Below are positions 1-6,188 of a DNA stretch of 13,441 nt, in pieces (positions within the stretch are counted from its first letter, which is position 1; the number at the start of each line of letters is the position of its first letter). Both the position numbers and the translations under genes were made by a program. The notes under the pieces were generated by a model. The model saw only the letters and a program-made list of their open reading frames with translations, was not told the origin of the DNA and made no database searches. Source of the stretch: JAVVPO01 sp036655715 (GTDB lineage Bacteria; Bacillota; Clostridia; Lachnospirales; Cellulosilyticaceae); NCBI GenBank assembly GCA_036655715.1, contig JAVVPO010000071.1, positions 1 through 13,441 of the forward strand, read 5' to 3'.

Positions 1-78
1 AAACTAAGCCTGAGGTGAAACCGGAAGTAAGTAAGCCAGAAACTAAGCCTGAGGTGAAACCGGAAATAAATAAGCCAG
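1..78 (+). repeat. 39-bp tandem repeat encoding the KPE-rich linker
   Basis: Bases 1-39 and 40-78 are two near-identical 39-bp units (13 codons each); the first 26 bases match exactly and a few differences follow. A more diverged third unit continues to about 130. Unit length is a multiple of three, so copy number changes keep the frame. Confidence 0.85.
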
Positions 79-524
79 CAGTAAAACCAGAAGCGAGTAA
101 ACCAGAAACAAAACCAGAGGTGAAGCCTGAAGAGGTAACACTTAGTGCAGGTGAAATCGTGGATAAGATTACTGCAAATATAGAAATACCAGCTAATATG
201 AATATGGATGCGCAGATGTTTGCAGATACATATGGCATTGATACAGCGCTTTTAAAAAGTTACCAAGTAAATATGCCTATGATGGTAGTACATGCAAGTG
301 AAGTAGCAGTATTTGAATTAAAAGATGTAAAAGATGCTTCAAAAGTATTAAGTGGTATCAATAAGAGATATGAGCAAATGTATGAAACATGGTCTACTTA
401 TTTACCAGACCAATTTGAGCTTGTAAAAAACTATAAAACTGCCCAAAAAGGCAACTATGTACTCTTTGTTATTAGTGATGAGGCAAGTACTATTGTAAGT
501 AACTTTAACAGTCTTAGTAAATAG
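3..524 (+). CDS. DUF4358-like surface protein, C-terminal part (5' end outside window)
   Basis: The reading frame is open to the left edge, so the true start lies upstream; the GTG at 15 is an internal Val codon of the repeat. About the first 40 visible residues are a Lys-Pro-Glu-rich linker (units such as TKPEVKPE, SKPE, NKPA), typical of a flexible spacer between a membrane or lipid anchor and a folded domain. The remaining ~130 residues (from about SAGEIVDKI) resemble DUF4358, a domain found in Firmicute lipoproteins encoded beside MBOAT and DHHW genes. The stop is only 10 nt before the MBOAT start, so this is one operon. The role is unknown; extracytoplasmic support of polysaccharide acetylation is inferred from context. 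The family call is from memory of the sequence style and moderately sure; the linker and the truncation are seen directly. Confidence 0.7.
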   Translation, partial: TKPEVKPEVSKPETKPEVKPEINKPAVKPEASKPETKPEVKPEEVTLSAGEIVDKITANIEIPANMNMDAQMFADTYGIDTALLKSYQVNMPMMVVHASEVAVFELKDVKDASKVLSGINKRYEQMYETWSTYLPDQFELVKNYKTAQKGNYVLFVISDEASTIVSNFNSLSK

Positions 525-534
525 GTAAGAGAAA

Positions 535-1920
535 ATGGTATTTAGTAGTTTATTATTTCTATTTATATTTCTTCCTATTTTCTTAGGTGTTTATTATGTG
601 GCACCTAAGGGGCTGCGTAATTTTATATTATTTGCAGCAAGTCTGATTTTCTATGCATGGGGAGAGCCTATCTATGTAGTCATCATGATTTTTTCTACTA
701 TAGTGGACTATACGATAGGATTAGTCATTCATAAATACCGAGCCAATCAGCCTATTGCTAAGGCGGCGATGATAAGCTCAGTACTTATTAATCTCGTGGT
801 ACTAGGATTCTTCAAGTATTCGAATTTCTTCATAGACAATATGAATAATCTATGGGGTATGAATATTGAACTTCTGAAAATTGCGTTACCTATAGGTATA
901 TCATTTTATACCTTTCAGACTATGTCCTATACTATAGATTTATATAGAGGCAAGATAGGGGTACAGAAGAATATTATTTCTTTTGGGGCCTATGTCTCTA
1001 TGTTTCCGCAGTTAATAGCAGGGCCTATCGTAAAGTATGCCACTGTAGAGCATGAGCTGAATCATCGGGTGGAAAGTATCGATGGGTTTGGCGAAGGAAG
1101 TATTAGATTTATAGAAGGACTGGGTAAGAAGGTGCTTATTGCCAATAACATAGGACTGTTATGGGAAAATATAAAAGTGATGCCGCTTATAGAATTAACT
1201 ACTATAGGGGCATGGATGGGCATTATGGCTTTTGCCTTTCAAATATACTTTGATTTTAGTGGGTATTCAGATATGGCCATTGGACTTGGGAAGATGCTTG
1301 GATTTAATTTTGGAGAGAACTTCAACTATCCATATATCTCAAAAAGTGTGACGGAGTTCTGGAGAAGATGGCATATGAGTCTTGGAAGTTGGTTTAGAGA
1401 ATATCTTTATATACCATTAGGCGGAAATAGGGTTAAAAAGTCTAGATTTTATATTAATTTACTGATTGTATGGTTCTTAACGGGATTTTGGCATGGTGCG
1501 GGATGGAACTTTATCTTGTGGGGATTATTCTTCGGGATGATTATGATTGTAGAACGTATGATATTACTAAAGTATCTAGAAAAATCACCGGCATATATAG
1601 CTAGAATATATCTGATAGTAGTGGTGCTAATTAGCTGGGTATTCTTCTCTTTAGAAACATTACCTCAGATAGTAGGCTATTTAAAAACTATGTTTGGACT
1701 AGGTGAAGGCGTATGGATAGATAAGCAGACACTTTACTATATGACCAACTATTTGATGATTTTTATAGTAGCGATTTTATTTGCAACGCCTATTATGAAA
1801 AGGCTTAGAGAGAAGTCTAAAGGATGGATGGTCTATGTGTTTTATATAGGCATTTTGGTATTAAGTACTGCTTATCTTGTAGATTCTACCTTTAATCCCT
1901 TTTTGTATTTTAGGTTTTAG
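535..1920 (+). CDS. MBOAT-family O-acyltransferase (AlgI/PatA-like)
   Basis: Polytopic membrane acyltransferase of 461 residues, close to the usual AlgI length. It is expected to move acetyl groups across the cytoplasmic membrane for O-acetylation of a surface polysaccharide. Hydrophobic segments run through most of the protein. The MBOAT signature is clear: FWRRWHMSLGSWFREYLYIPLGG (H280 lies here) and GFWHGAGW with the presumed catalytic His at 320, matching the essential His of AlgI. The stretch QIYFDFSGYSDMAIGLGKMLG before it is also typical. The ATG at 535 follows a purine-rich AGGTAAGAG site. The downstream DHHW gene is its expected partner. DltB also belongs to this superfamily, but no dltA/C/D genes are visible and the DHHW neighbour favours the AlgI-type role. 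The acceptor glycan cannot be told. Confidence 0.93.
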   Translation: MVFSSLLFLFIFLPIFLGVYYVAPKGLRNFILFAASLIFYAWGEPIYVVIMIFSTIVDYTIGLVIHKYRANQPIAKAAMISSVLINLVVLGFFKYSNFFIDNMNNLWGMNIELLKIALPIGISFYTFQTMSYTIDLYRGKIGVQKNIISFGAYVSMFPQLIAGPIVKYATVEHELNHRVESIDGFGEGSIRFIEGLGKKVLIANNIGLLWENIKVMPLIELTTIGAWMGIMAFAFQIYFDFSGYSDMAIGLGKMLGFNFGENFNYPYISKSVTEFWRRWHMSLGSWFREYLYIPLGGNRVKKSRFYINLLIVWFLTGFWHGAGWNFILWGLFFGMIMIVERMILLKYLEKSPAYIARIYLIVVVLISWVFFSLETLPQIVGYLKTMFGLGEGVWIDKQTLYYMTNYLMIFIVAILFATPIMKRLREKSKGWMVYVFYIGILVLSTAYLVDSTFNPFLYFRF

Positions 1921-1931
1921 GAGGTAAGTGT

Positions 1932-3053
1932 ATGAGTAAATCATTCAATAAAATAATAGCTTTGACTTTTGTAATTTATTTAGGCGGATTTTTCCTGCTA
2001 CAGATAGCTGCAAAAGATAAAAGTTTCTCAGAACTTGAGAATAGAGTACTAGCTGAAAAACCCGAATGGATAAAGAAAGACTTCTTGGATGGTACTTATG
2101 GGGAGGCATTTGAAACTTATATAGCAGACCAGTTTCCGATGAGAGACACTTTTATATCTGTTAAGTCCCGGGCAGAACTTTTGCAAGGAAAAAAAGATAA
2201 TAATGGAGTTTATATAGGAGCGGATGGATACCTGCTTCAAAAGTTTGAAGCGCCAGATAAGGAGCTTCTAGAAAAGAATGCAGTATATCTCAATGCATTT
2301 GGGGAGAGTTTTAATACCTACCTTATGATGGTGCCTACTGCTACCAAAGTGCATGAGGACAAATTGCCAAGCTTTGCAACACCCTATGATGAAGAAGCGT
2401 TTATAGAAGCATTTAAAAGTAAGTTAGATGCAGATATTGAGTGTGTAGATCTCTTAGAGATCATGGAAGCAAAGGATGATGACTATATTTATTACAAAAC
2501 AGACCATCACTGGACAACGCTAGGTGCCTATTATGGCTATACAGCCTTTTGTCAGACTTATGGCATAGAGCCTGTAGCACTAGAAAAATTTAATCAGGTG
2601 AGTGTAAGTCAGAGTTTCTACGGCTCTTTATTCTCAAAAGGTAATATTACATATCTAAAGCCAGACACACTTCATCTATTTGAGCAAAAAGACAAGGTAG
2701 AAGTAAGTGTAAACTATGTAGCAACGAGTAAAGTAACAGATACTTTTTATGAGATGAGTAGATTAGAAACTAAAGATAAATATAGTGTATTTCTAGATAG
2801 TAATCATCCTATGATTACTATTCAGACAGGGACAAAAAATGGCAAAAAACTAGCAGTAGTCAAGGATTCCTATGCTAACAGCATGATACCTTTCTTAGCC
2901 AATCACTTTGAAGAAATTCATATTCTAGATCTGAGATTCTTAAATATGCCTATAGCAACTTACGTAAGAGAGCAAGGGATAGAAGATGTACTGCTGCTTT
3001 ATAATGTACAAAATTTTGCTGTAGAAAATAAGTTAAGTTTATTAGGGAAATGA
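1932..3053 (+). CDS. DHHW family protein (AlgJ/AlgX-like acetyltransferase partner)
   Basis: Protein of 373 residues with one N-terminal membrane segment (about 8-26), probably a signal anchor that places the rest outside the membrane. The family motif TDHHWTTLGAYYGY is at 190-203 (D191, H192, H193, W194). A later VKDSYANS block carries Ser313. In AlgX/AlgJ-type SGNH-like enzymes an Asp-His pair and a Ser form the catalytic triad, so these residues are the likely active site; this assignment is inferred. The early SELENRVLAEKPEW stretch is also typical of the family. The Shine-Dalgarno AGGAGGT at 1919-1925 overlaps the MBOAT stop codon, which points to translational coupling. It most likely takes acetyl groups from the MBOAT and transfers them to an extracellular polysaccharide. 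Confidence 0.9.
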   Translation: MSKSFNKIIALTFVIYLGGFFLLQIAAKDKSFSELENRVLAEKPEWIKKDFLDGTYGEAFETYIADQFPMRDTFISVKSRAELLQGKKDNNGVYIGADGYLLQKFEAPDKELLEKNAVYLNAFGESFNTYLMMVPTATKVHEDKLPSFATPYDEEAFIEAFKSKLDADIECVDLLEIMEAKDDDYIYYKTDHHWTTLGAYYGYTAFCQTYGIEPVALEKFNQVSVSQSFYGSLFSKGNITYLKPDTLHLFEQKDKVEVSVNYVATSKVTDTFYEMSRLETKDKYSVFLDSNHPMITIQTGTKNGKKLAVVKDSYANSMIPFLANHFEEIHILDLRFLNMPIATYVREQGIEDVLLLYNVQNFAVENKLSLLGK

Positions 3054-3119
3054 TGTCAGAAATAGAAGGTAATACATAATATATTAATATGAACACGAGT
3101 CGCCTGAGGGGGAAATGAG

Positions 3120-3275
3120 ATGAAGAGTGAAAAGATTAATTATTATAGATGTGATGAGAATAGAAATTCAGATGAGCAACAATGGGAAGTAAGGGATGAA
3201 GAGAGAGAATCTAAATCTGTTAAGAAAAATAGAGATAGAGATAAAGAAAGAAAAAATAATTATTATGGAAGATAG
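3120..3275 (+). CDS. small highly charged protein, 51 aa
   Basis: Short reading frame with ATG at 3120, preceded by a GAGGGGG ribosome site at 3106-3112 with 7 nt spacing, the same G-run style as other genes here. The product is hydrophilic, rich in Arg, Lys, Glu, Asp and Asn, with no membrane segment. It carries an NYY motif near each end (INYYR at 6-10, NNYYG at 46-50), one Cys (11), one Trp (22) and an RDRDKER run near the C terminus. A strong terminator starts 11 nt after the stop, so it would be the last gene of the acetylation operon. I do not recognise a family. The alternative is a non-coding operon tail; the good ribosome site and the clean frame up to the terminator favour a gene. 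A competing minus-strand frame overlaps it. Confidence 0.5.
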   Translation: MKSEKINYYRCDENRNSDEQQWEVRDEERESKSVKKNRDRDKERKNNYYGR

Positions 3276-3351
3276 ATATTCTTTTACCTAGGGAGGTCGC
3301 ATTCCCTAGGCTTTTTTTGTTAGATTTATCTTTCTTCTTTGGCACTTGCAA
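3220..3351 (-). CDS. possible small protein antisense to the 51-aa gene (doubtful)
   Basis: A minus-strand frame of 43 codons begins with TTG at 3351 or GTG at 3345 and stops at 3220. In its favour: an almost ideal ribosome site (AAAGGAGGTG, minus strand 3364-3355) and a promoter-like TTGTGG-17-TATAAT upstream. The N terminus would be Lys-rich (VPKKKDKSNKK) and the C terminus a Phe/Tyr/Leu run that is simply the antisense of the charged 51-aa gene. Against it: it runs through the operon terminator and overlaps a more convincing frame. Both are unlikely to be real over their full length. It may be the remnant of a gene start, or a real antisense transcript. Confidence 0.2.
   Translation of the reverse strand: MQVPKKKDKSNKKSLGNATSLGKRISIFHNNYFFFLYLYLYFS
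3287..3318 (+). terminator. rho-independent terminator of the acetylation operon
   Basis: Perfect 8-bp stem CCTAGGGA (3287-3294) and TCCCTAGG (3303-3310) with an 8-nt loop, followed by CTTTTTTT (3311-3318). It lies just after the 51-aa gene and ends the leftmost + strand unit. Confidence 0.9.
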
Positions 3352-3398
3352 TTCACCTCCTTTCACATTGCTTGCAAAAGGAAACTGAATGCTTAAAT

Positions 3399-3427
3399 AT
3401 TATACTATACGTTCCTATATACCACAA
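3399..3427 (-). promoter_or_regulatory. putative sigma-A promoter facing left
   Basis: Minus strand: -35 TTGTGG (3427-3422), 17-nt spacer, -10 TATAAT (3404-3399). It faces away from the promoter at 3449-3477, so the two form a divergent pair. Its product would be the doubtful minus-strand small ORF or an antisense RNA. Confidence 0.4.
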
Positions 3428-3448
3428 AAAATTAAATACAAATTATAG

Positions 3449-3477
3449 TTTACAGAAAAGTGTAATAAATATATGAT
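3449..3477 (+). promoter_or_regulatory. sigma-A promoter of the YczE-like gene
   Basis: -35 TTTACA (3449-3454), 17-nt spacer, -10 TATGAT (3472-3477); each box has one mismatch to consensus. Transcription would begin near 3484. The -10 box overlaps an ATG at 3473, so that ATG cannot be the start codon on this transcript. Confidence 0.65.
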
Positions 3478-3508
3478 AGAGAGAGATAGCTTTACTAGGG
3501 GGATGGAA

Positions 3509-4165
3509 ATGAAAGAGTATCAAATAAAAAGGTATAGTATACTTGTATTAGGCAATATCGTGATAGGACTAGGCGTAGCAATACTTCTAAAAGCAGGACT
3601 TGGGATAGACCCTTTCACTTTGATGAATATGGGGATTAGTGAGGCGGTAGGTATTAACTTTTCAATAGTTCAGTGGACTATAAGCATTGTTATTTTAGTA
3701 AGTGTTTTCTTTATTGATAGAACGAAGATATTTGTAGGAACGGTAATGAACATGCTTTTGGTAGCACCGCTTATACAGGGGTTTAGTTGGATGGTTAATG
3801 GGTTGATACCGGATATGCAAAGTTTAGGGATAAACATAGTTATTGTTTTGATAGGATGTACGGTCCTGTCTTTGGGAGCGGGACTCTATTCGGGGACAGG
3901 TTTAGGACTGTCACCTTATGACCTTATTGCTATTATGATTGCAGAACGAAAGCCTATCGCATTTAGGTGGATGCGTATCATAACGGATGTTATCTGTGTA
4001 ATAGTAGGATGGTTACTAGGTAGTGTGGTAGGGATTGGGACGGTCATAGTTGCGCTGTGTATGGGGCCGCTTATTTCATTGTTCAAAGAGAAGACGGAAG
4101 AATATCTGAGAAAAAGTCATGAGAAAATAGCTGAGCAAGTAGCGCAGCAATCTATAGAATTATAA
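3509..4165 (+). CDS. YczE/YitT-type integral membrane protein
   Basis: Membrane protein of 218 residues with about six hydrophobic segments (near 8-26, 50-69, 74-96, 107-128, 155-175, 178-193) and a charged C-terminal tail. Two related motifs, GLGIDPFTL (30-38) and GLGLSPYDL (131-139), mark an internal duplication typical of the YczE/YyaS family (COG2364). These proteins are of unclear transport or accessory function. The frame also contains ATGs at 3473 and 3503. I chose 3509 because AGGGGG (3497-3502) sits 6 nt before it, and because the ATG at 3473 lies inside the -10 box. It is preceded by its own promoter and stands as a single gene, with no clear terminator after it. The substrate is unknown. 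Confidence 0.8.
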   Translation: MKEYQIKRYSILVLGNIVIGLGVAILLKAGLGIDPFTLMNMGISEAVGINFSIVQWTISIVILVSVFFIDRTKIFVGTVMNMLLVAPLIQGFSWMVNGLIPDMQSLGINIVIVLIGCTVLSLGAGLYSGTGLGLSPYDLIAIMIAERKPIAFRWMRIITDVICVIVGWLLGSVVGIGTVIVALCMGPLISLFKEKTEEYLRKSHEKIAEQVAQQSIEL

Positions 4166-4223
4166 GTAAAAATAAGCCATCTCCACCATAGAATTTGATT
4201 CAAATGGAGCAGGGAAAAGCGCA

Positions 4224-4283
4224 ATGATATTAGAAGCTACATCTGTTGTAACTAATTTAAGCAAACTAGGAGGAAAGACATGA
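4224..4283 (+). CDS. possible 19-aa leader peptide overlapping the gdpD start
   Basis: ATG at 4224 follows AGGGA with 8 nt spacing. The frame runs 19 codons and ends in a TGA that overlaps the next ATG (ATGA at 4280-4283), a classic coupling arrangement. The same frame is open upstream to about 4173 without a start codon and reads like coding sequence (IEFDSNGAGKSA just before and into the ATG). It may therefore be a gene remnant rather than a leader. No family recognised; low confidence. Confidence 0.22.
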   Translation: MILEATSVVTNLSKLGGKT

Positions 4284-4999
4284 TTTGTTTTGCGCATAGA
4301 GGAGATAGTAGCAACTATCCTGAAAATACGATGCTTAGCTTTAGAAAAGCTATAGAACTCGAGATGGATGGGATAGAACTTGATGTCCACAAGACAAAGG
4401 ATAATCAACTAGTTGTGATTCATGATGAAGATGTCCAAAGGACATTCCTTGGGAAGGGATTAGTTAAAGATTTTACCCTTAAGGAGCTAAAGGCATTGCA
4501 ATGTAGAAAAGTCTTGTTTAGGGAAAATGTAGAGTGTAAGTTGCCTACCTTAGAAGAGGTCTTAAAGCTCATAAGAGATAAGACCATCCAACTAAATATT
4601 GAGCTGAAGACAGACAGAATTCATTATGAAGGAATAGAAGCGGATGTGCTGAGATTGGTAGAAGTGTATGATATGAAAGATAGAATACTGCTATCAAGTT
4701 TTAATCATAAGTCTATCCAGATAGTGAGAGAGATGGATAGCCAGGTGAGAACCGGGTTACTCTATCACTTGCCTATAAACCATGTTGTAAAGTATGCAAA
4801 AGATAGAGGCGTATGGGCTATTCATCCTTATCTACCACTAGTTGATAGAGCGCTCATAGAAGAGGCGCATAGAGAGGGATTAAAAGTAAATATCTATACG
4901 GTCAATACACCTGAAGAGATGAAGGTGTGCTTAAGAGAACAAGTAGATGGGATATTTAGTGACTATCCAGGGCTATATAAGGAGATAATGGAAAATTAG
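4280..4999 (+). CDS. glycerophosphodiester phosphodiesterase (GDPD/UgpQ-like)
   Basis: Soluble enzyme of 239 residues that hydrolyses glycerophosphodiesters to glycerol-3-phosphate and an alcohol, part of phospholipid head-group turnover. The family motifs are all present: AHRGDSSNYPENT at 5-17 with catalytic H6 and R7, GIELDVHKTKD at 31-41 with metal ligands E33 and D35, IHDEDV with the second catalytic H48, and LNIELK with E108. The FSDYPG segment near the C terminus is also typical. There is no signal peptide, so it is cytoplasmic. The ATG at 4280 follows AGGAGGAAAG closely. It may be coupled to a tiny upstream frame (ATGA overlap). The nearest upstream gene is the YczE-like membrane protein in the same direction with no clear terminator between them, so co-transcription is possible. 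The substrate head group cannot be told. Confidence 0.93.
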   Translation: MICFAHRGDSSNYPENTMLSFRKAIELEMDGIELDVHKTKDNQLVVIHDEDVQRTFLGKGLVKDFTLKELKALQCRKVLFRENVECKLPTLEEVLKLIRDKTIQLNIELKTDRIHYEGIEADVLRLVEVYDMKDRILLSSFNHKSIQIVREMDSQVRTGLLYHLPINHVVKYAKDRGVWAIHPYLPLVDRALIEEAHREGLKVNIYTVNTPEEMKVCLREQVDGIFSDYPGLYKEIMEN

Positions 5000-5021
5000 A
5001 ATAGAATTTAACTTATTGAAA

Positions 5022-5051
5022 TTGTATAATTTTTTATTTCTTACCTATACT
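5022..5051 (+). promoter_or_regulatory. weak candidate promoter upstream of the Mrr-like gene
   Basis: TTGTAT (5022-5027), 18-nt spacer, TATACT (5046-5051). The -35 matches only half the consensus. The 5000-5071 gap has no clear gdpD terminator, so read-through from gdpD is an alternative. Confidence 0.3.
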
Positions 5052-5071
5052 CTTTAATAAGAGGTGATAAG

Positions 5072-5656
5072 ATGAGTAAGGTATATAGAGTTATATTATT
5101 CGTAGGGGCCATCTATATGTATTATTTATTTATTATAGATACTGAGGATCCTATTGCAGCGGTAGGGAAGATTATATTAGTTGCCATGTTACTGATAGCT
5201 ATGGAGCTTATCCGTAGGGGAAGTAGCAAATTATTTGATGCCAATTCCAAACTTGAAGAGATAGACCAAATGGATAAAGAGAAGTTCATTAAATATATTG
5301 GTGAACTCTATAGAAGGCAAGGCTATCAAGTTTATATTTTGCAAGATGACAAGAAGCTAGGTTGTGATATCAAAGCTTATAAGCCTAAGGATAGTCTGTG
5401 TATTAAGTGTATTCATGGTGATGAAGAAACGATAGTAGAGCGAAATGTGATAGATGAAGCCTATAGTAGTATCAAGCTATATAAGGTTAAAAGATGCATT
5501 GTCATTACGAATACATCCTTTTCAGAAGAGGCTGATGTAGTAGCTAAAGGTAACCAAGTAAGTCTTATTGATAGGATAGAACTGCATAACCTTATTTATA
5601 AAATCATCAATAAAGAAGATAAGAGTAGTGAAATGACAAAAGTACAAGAAGCTTAG
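5072..5656 (+). CDS. two-TM protein with a degenerate Mrr-like nuclease domain
   Basis: Protein of 194 residues. Two membrane helices (about 6-23 and 31-47) form a hairpin, followed by a short helical linker and a cytoplasmic domain (about 66-172) with the outline of the Mrr_cat restriction-endonuclease fold: KFIKYIGELYRRQGYQVYIL, then LGCDIKAYK with D99, then LCIKCIHG, then RCIVITNTSFSEEADVVAKG and VSLIDRIEL. The usual Gln/Glu-x-Lys of strand three appears as I-K-C-I, so the catalytic Lys seems shifted or lost, as is the Glu of the first helix. I infer a non-catalytic or strongly altered nuclease fold. Such TM-Mrr proteins are widespread in Firmicutes with unknown roles. Ribosome site GAGGTGATAAG precedes the ATG. 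Its stop codon lies inside its terminator stem. Confidence 0.75.
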   Translation: MSKVYRVILFVGAIYMYYLFIIDTEDPIAAVGKIILVAMLLIAMELIRRGSSKLFDANSKLEEIDQMDKEKFIKYIGELYRRQGYQVYILQDDKKLGCDIKAYKPKDSLCIKCIHGDEETIVERNVIDEAYSSIKLYKVKRCIVITNTSFSEEADVVAKGNQVSLIDRIELHNLIYKIINKEDKSSEMTKVQEA

Positions 5657-5687
5657 AAGTTCCTTTATAGGAATTTCTAAGCTTTTT
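5650..5687 (+). terminator. terminator overlapping the end of the Mrr-like gene
   Basis: A 15-bp stem (5650-5664 with 5669-5683, one G-U pair) and TTAT loop, followed by TTTTT. The gene's TAG stop (5654-5656) is inside the left arm. Confidence 0.92.
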
Positions 5688-5730
5688 ACTTTTGCTTTTT
5701 TGAATTATAATTTTAAATTTTGGATATTGG

Positions 5731-5759
5731 TTAAAAAAGTATCTGTTATATATTATAAT
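5731..5759 (+). promoter_or_regulatory. sigma-A promoter of the small membrane protein / aminotransferase unit
   Basis: -35 TTAAAA (5731-5736), 17-nt spacer, perfect -10 TATAAT (5754-5759). Transcription would start near 5766, leaving a leader of only about 15 nt before the ATG at 5781. Confidence 0.65.
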
Positions 5760-5780
5760 AGATAAAAAGGGGGTGTAGTG

Positions 5781-6158
5781 ATGCAACTACAGACAAACAA
5801 AAATACAGAAATAGGCTATAAGTCAAATATAGGTACTTTGTTAATAGGACTTTTAATTATATTGATACCTGTAACGATAGGTGGACTTATTAATATGCCA
5901 GAAATGATGGAATGGATTAAAGGTTCTTGGAAAGAGATTGCTAAATCAGCAGTTGTAGGATTTAGTATGTTACCAGTTATCTTATTTGTAACCATAAAAG
6001 GTGGGACGGTATGGTACAAGAAATGGTGGACATGGGGACTACTTATAGTAGGGGTAGCAGCAATTTTTACACTGAGTATAATAGGCGGGGGAACAAGTGC
6101 TGGTGATGCCGGGATGGAAGCTATGAATTATATGGATGGCGGAAAAGAATTTTATTAA
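5781..6158 (+). CDS. small three-TM membrane protein of unknown function
   Basis: Protein of 125 residues with three predicted membrane helices (about 18-39, 56-75, 85-105) and a short polar C terminus rich in Gly, Met and Asp (GGGTSAGDAGMEAMNYMDGG). I chose ATG 5781 over the adjacent GTG at 5778 because the AGGGGG site (5768-5773) is 7 nt from the ATG. No known family is recognised. The next gene, a class V aminotransferase, begins 30 nt downstream without a terminator, so the two are probably co-transcribed from the promoter at 5731-5759. Nothing in the sequence links the two functions. Confidence 0.7.
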   Translation: MQLQTNKNTEIGYKSNIGTLLIGLLIILIPVTIGGLINMPEMMEWIKGSWKEIAKSAVVGFSMLPVILFVTIKGGTVWYKKWWTWGLLIVGVAAIFTLSIIGGGTSAGDAGMEAMNYMDGGKEFY

Positions 6159-6188
6159 GATAAAAAGCTAGAGAGGTAGGAGGAATTA

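Noticed and set aside
4160..4408. Minus-strand 82-codon frame opposite the gdpD start
   Set aside because: It overlaps the conserved HRG and ENT motifs of gdpD and has no ribosome site; it is a shadow frame.
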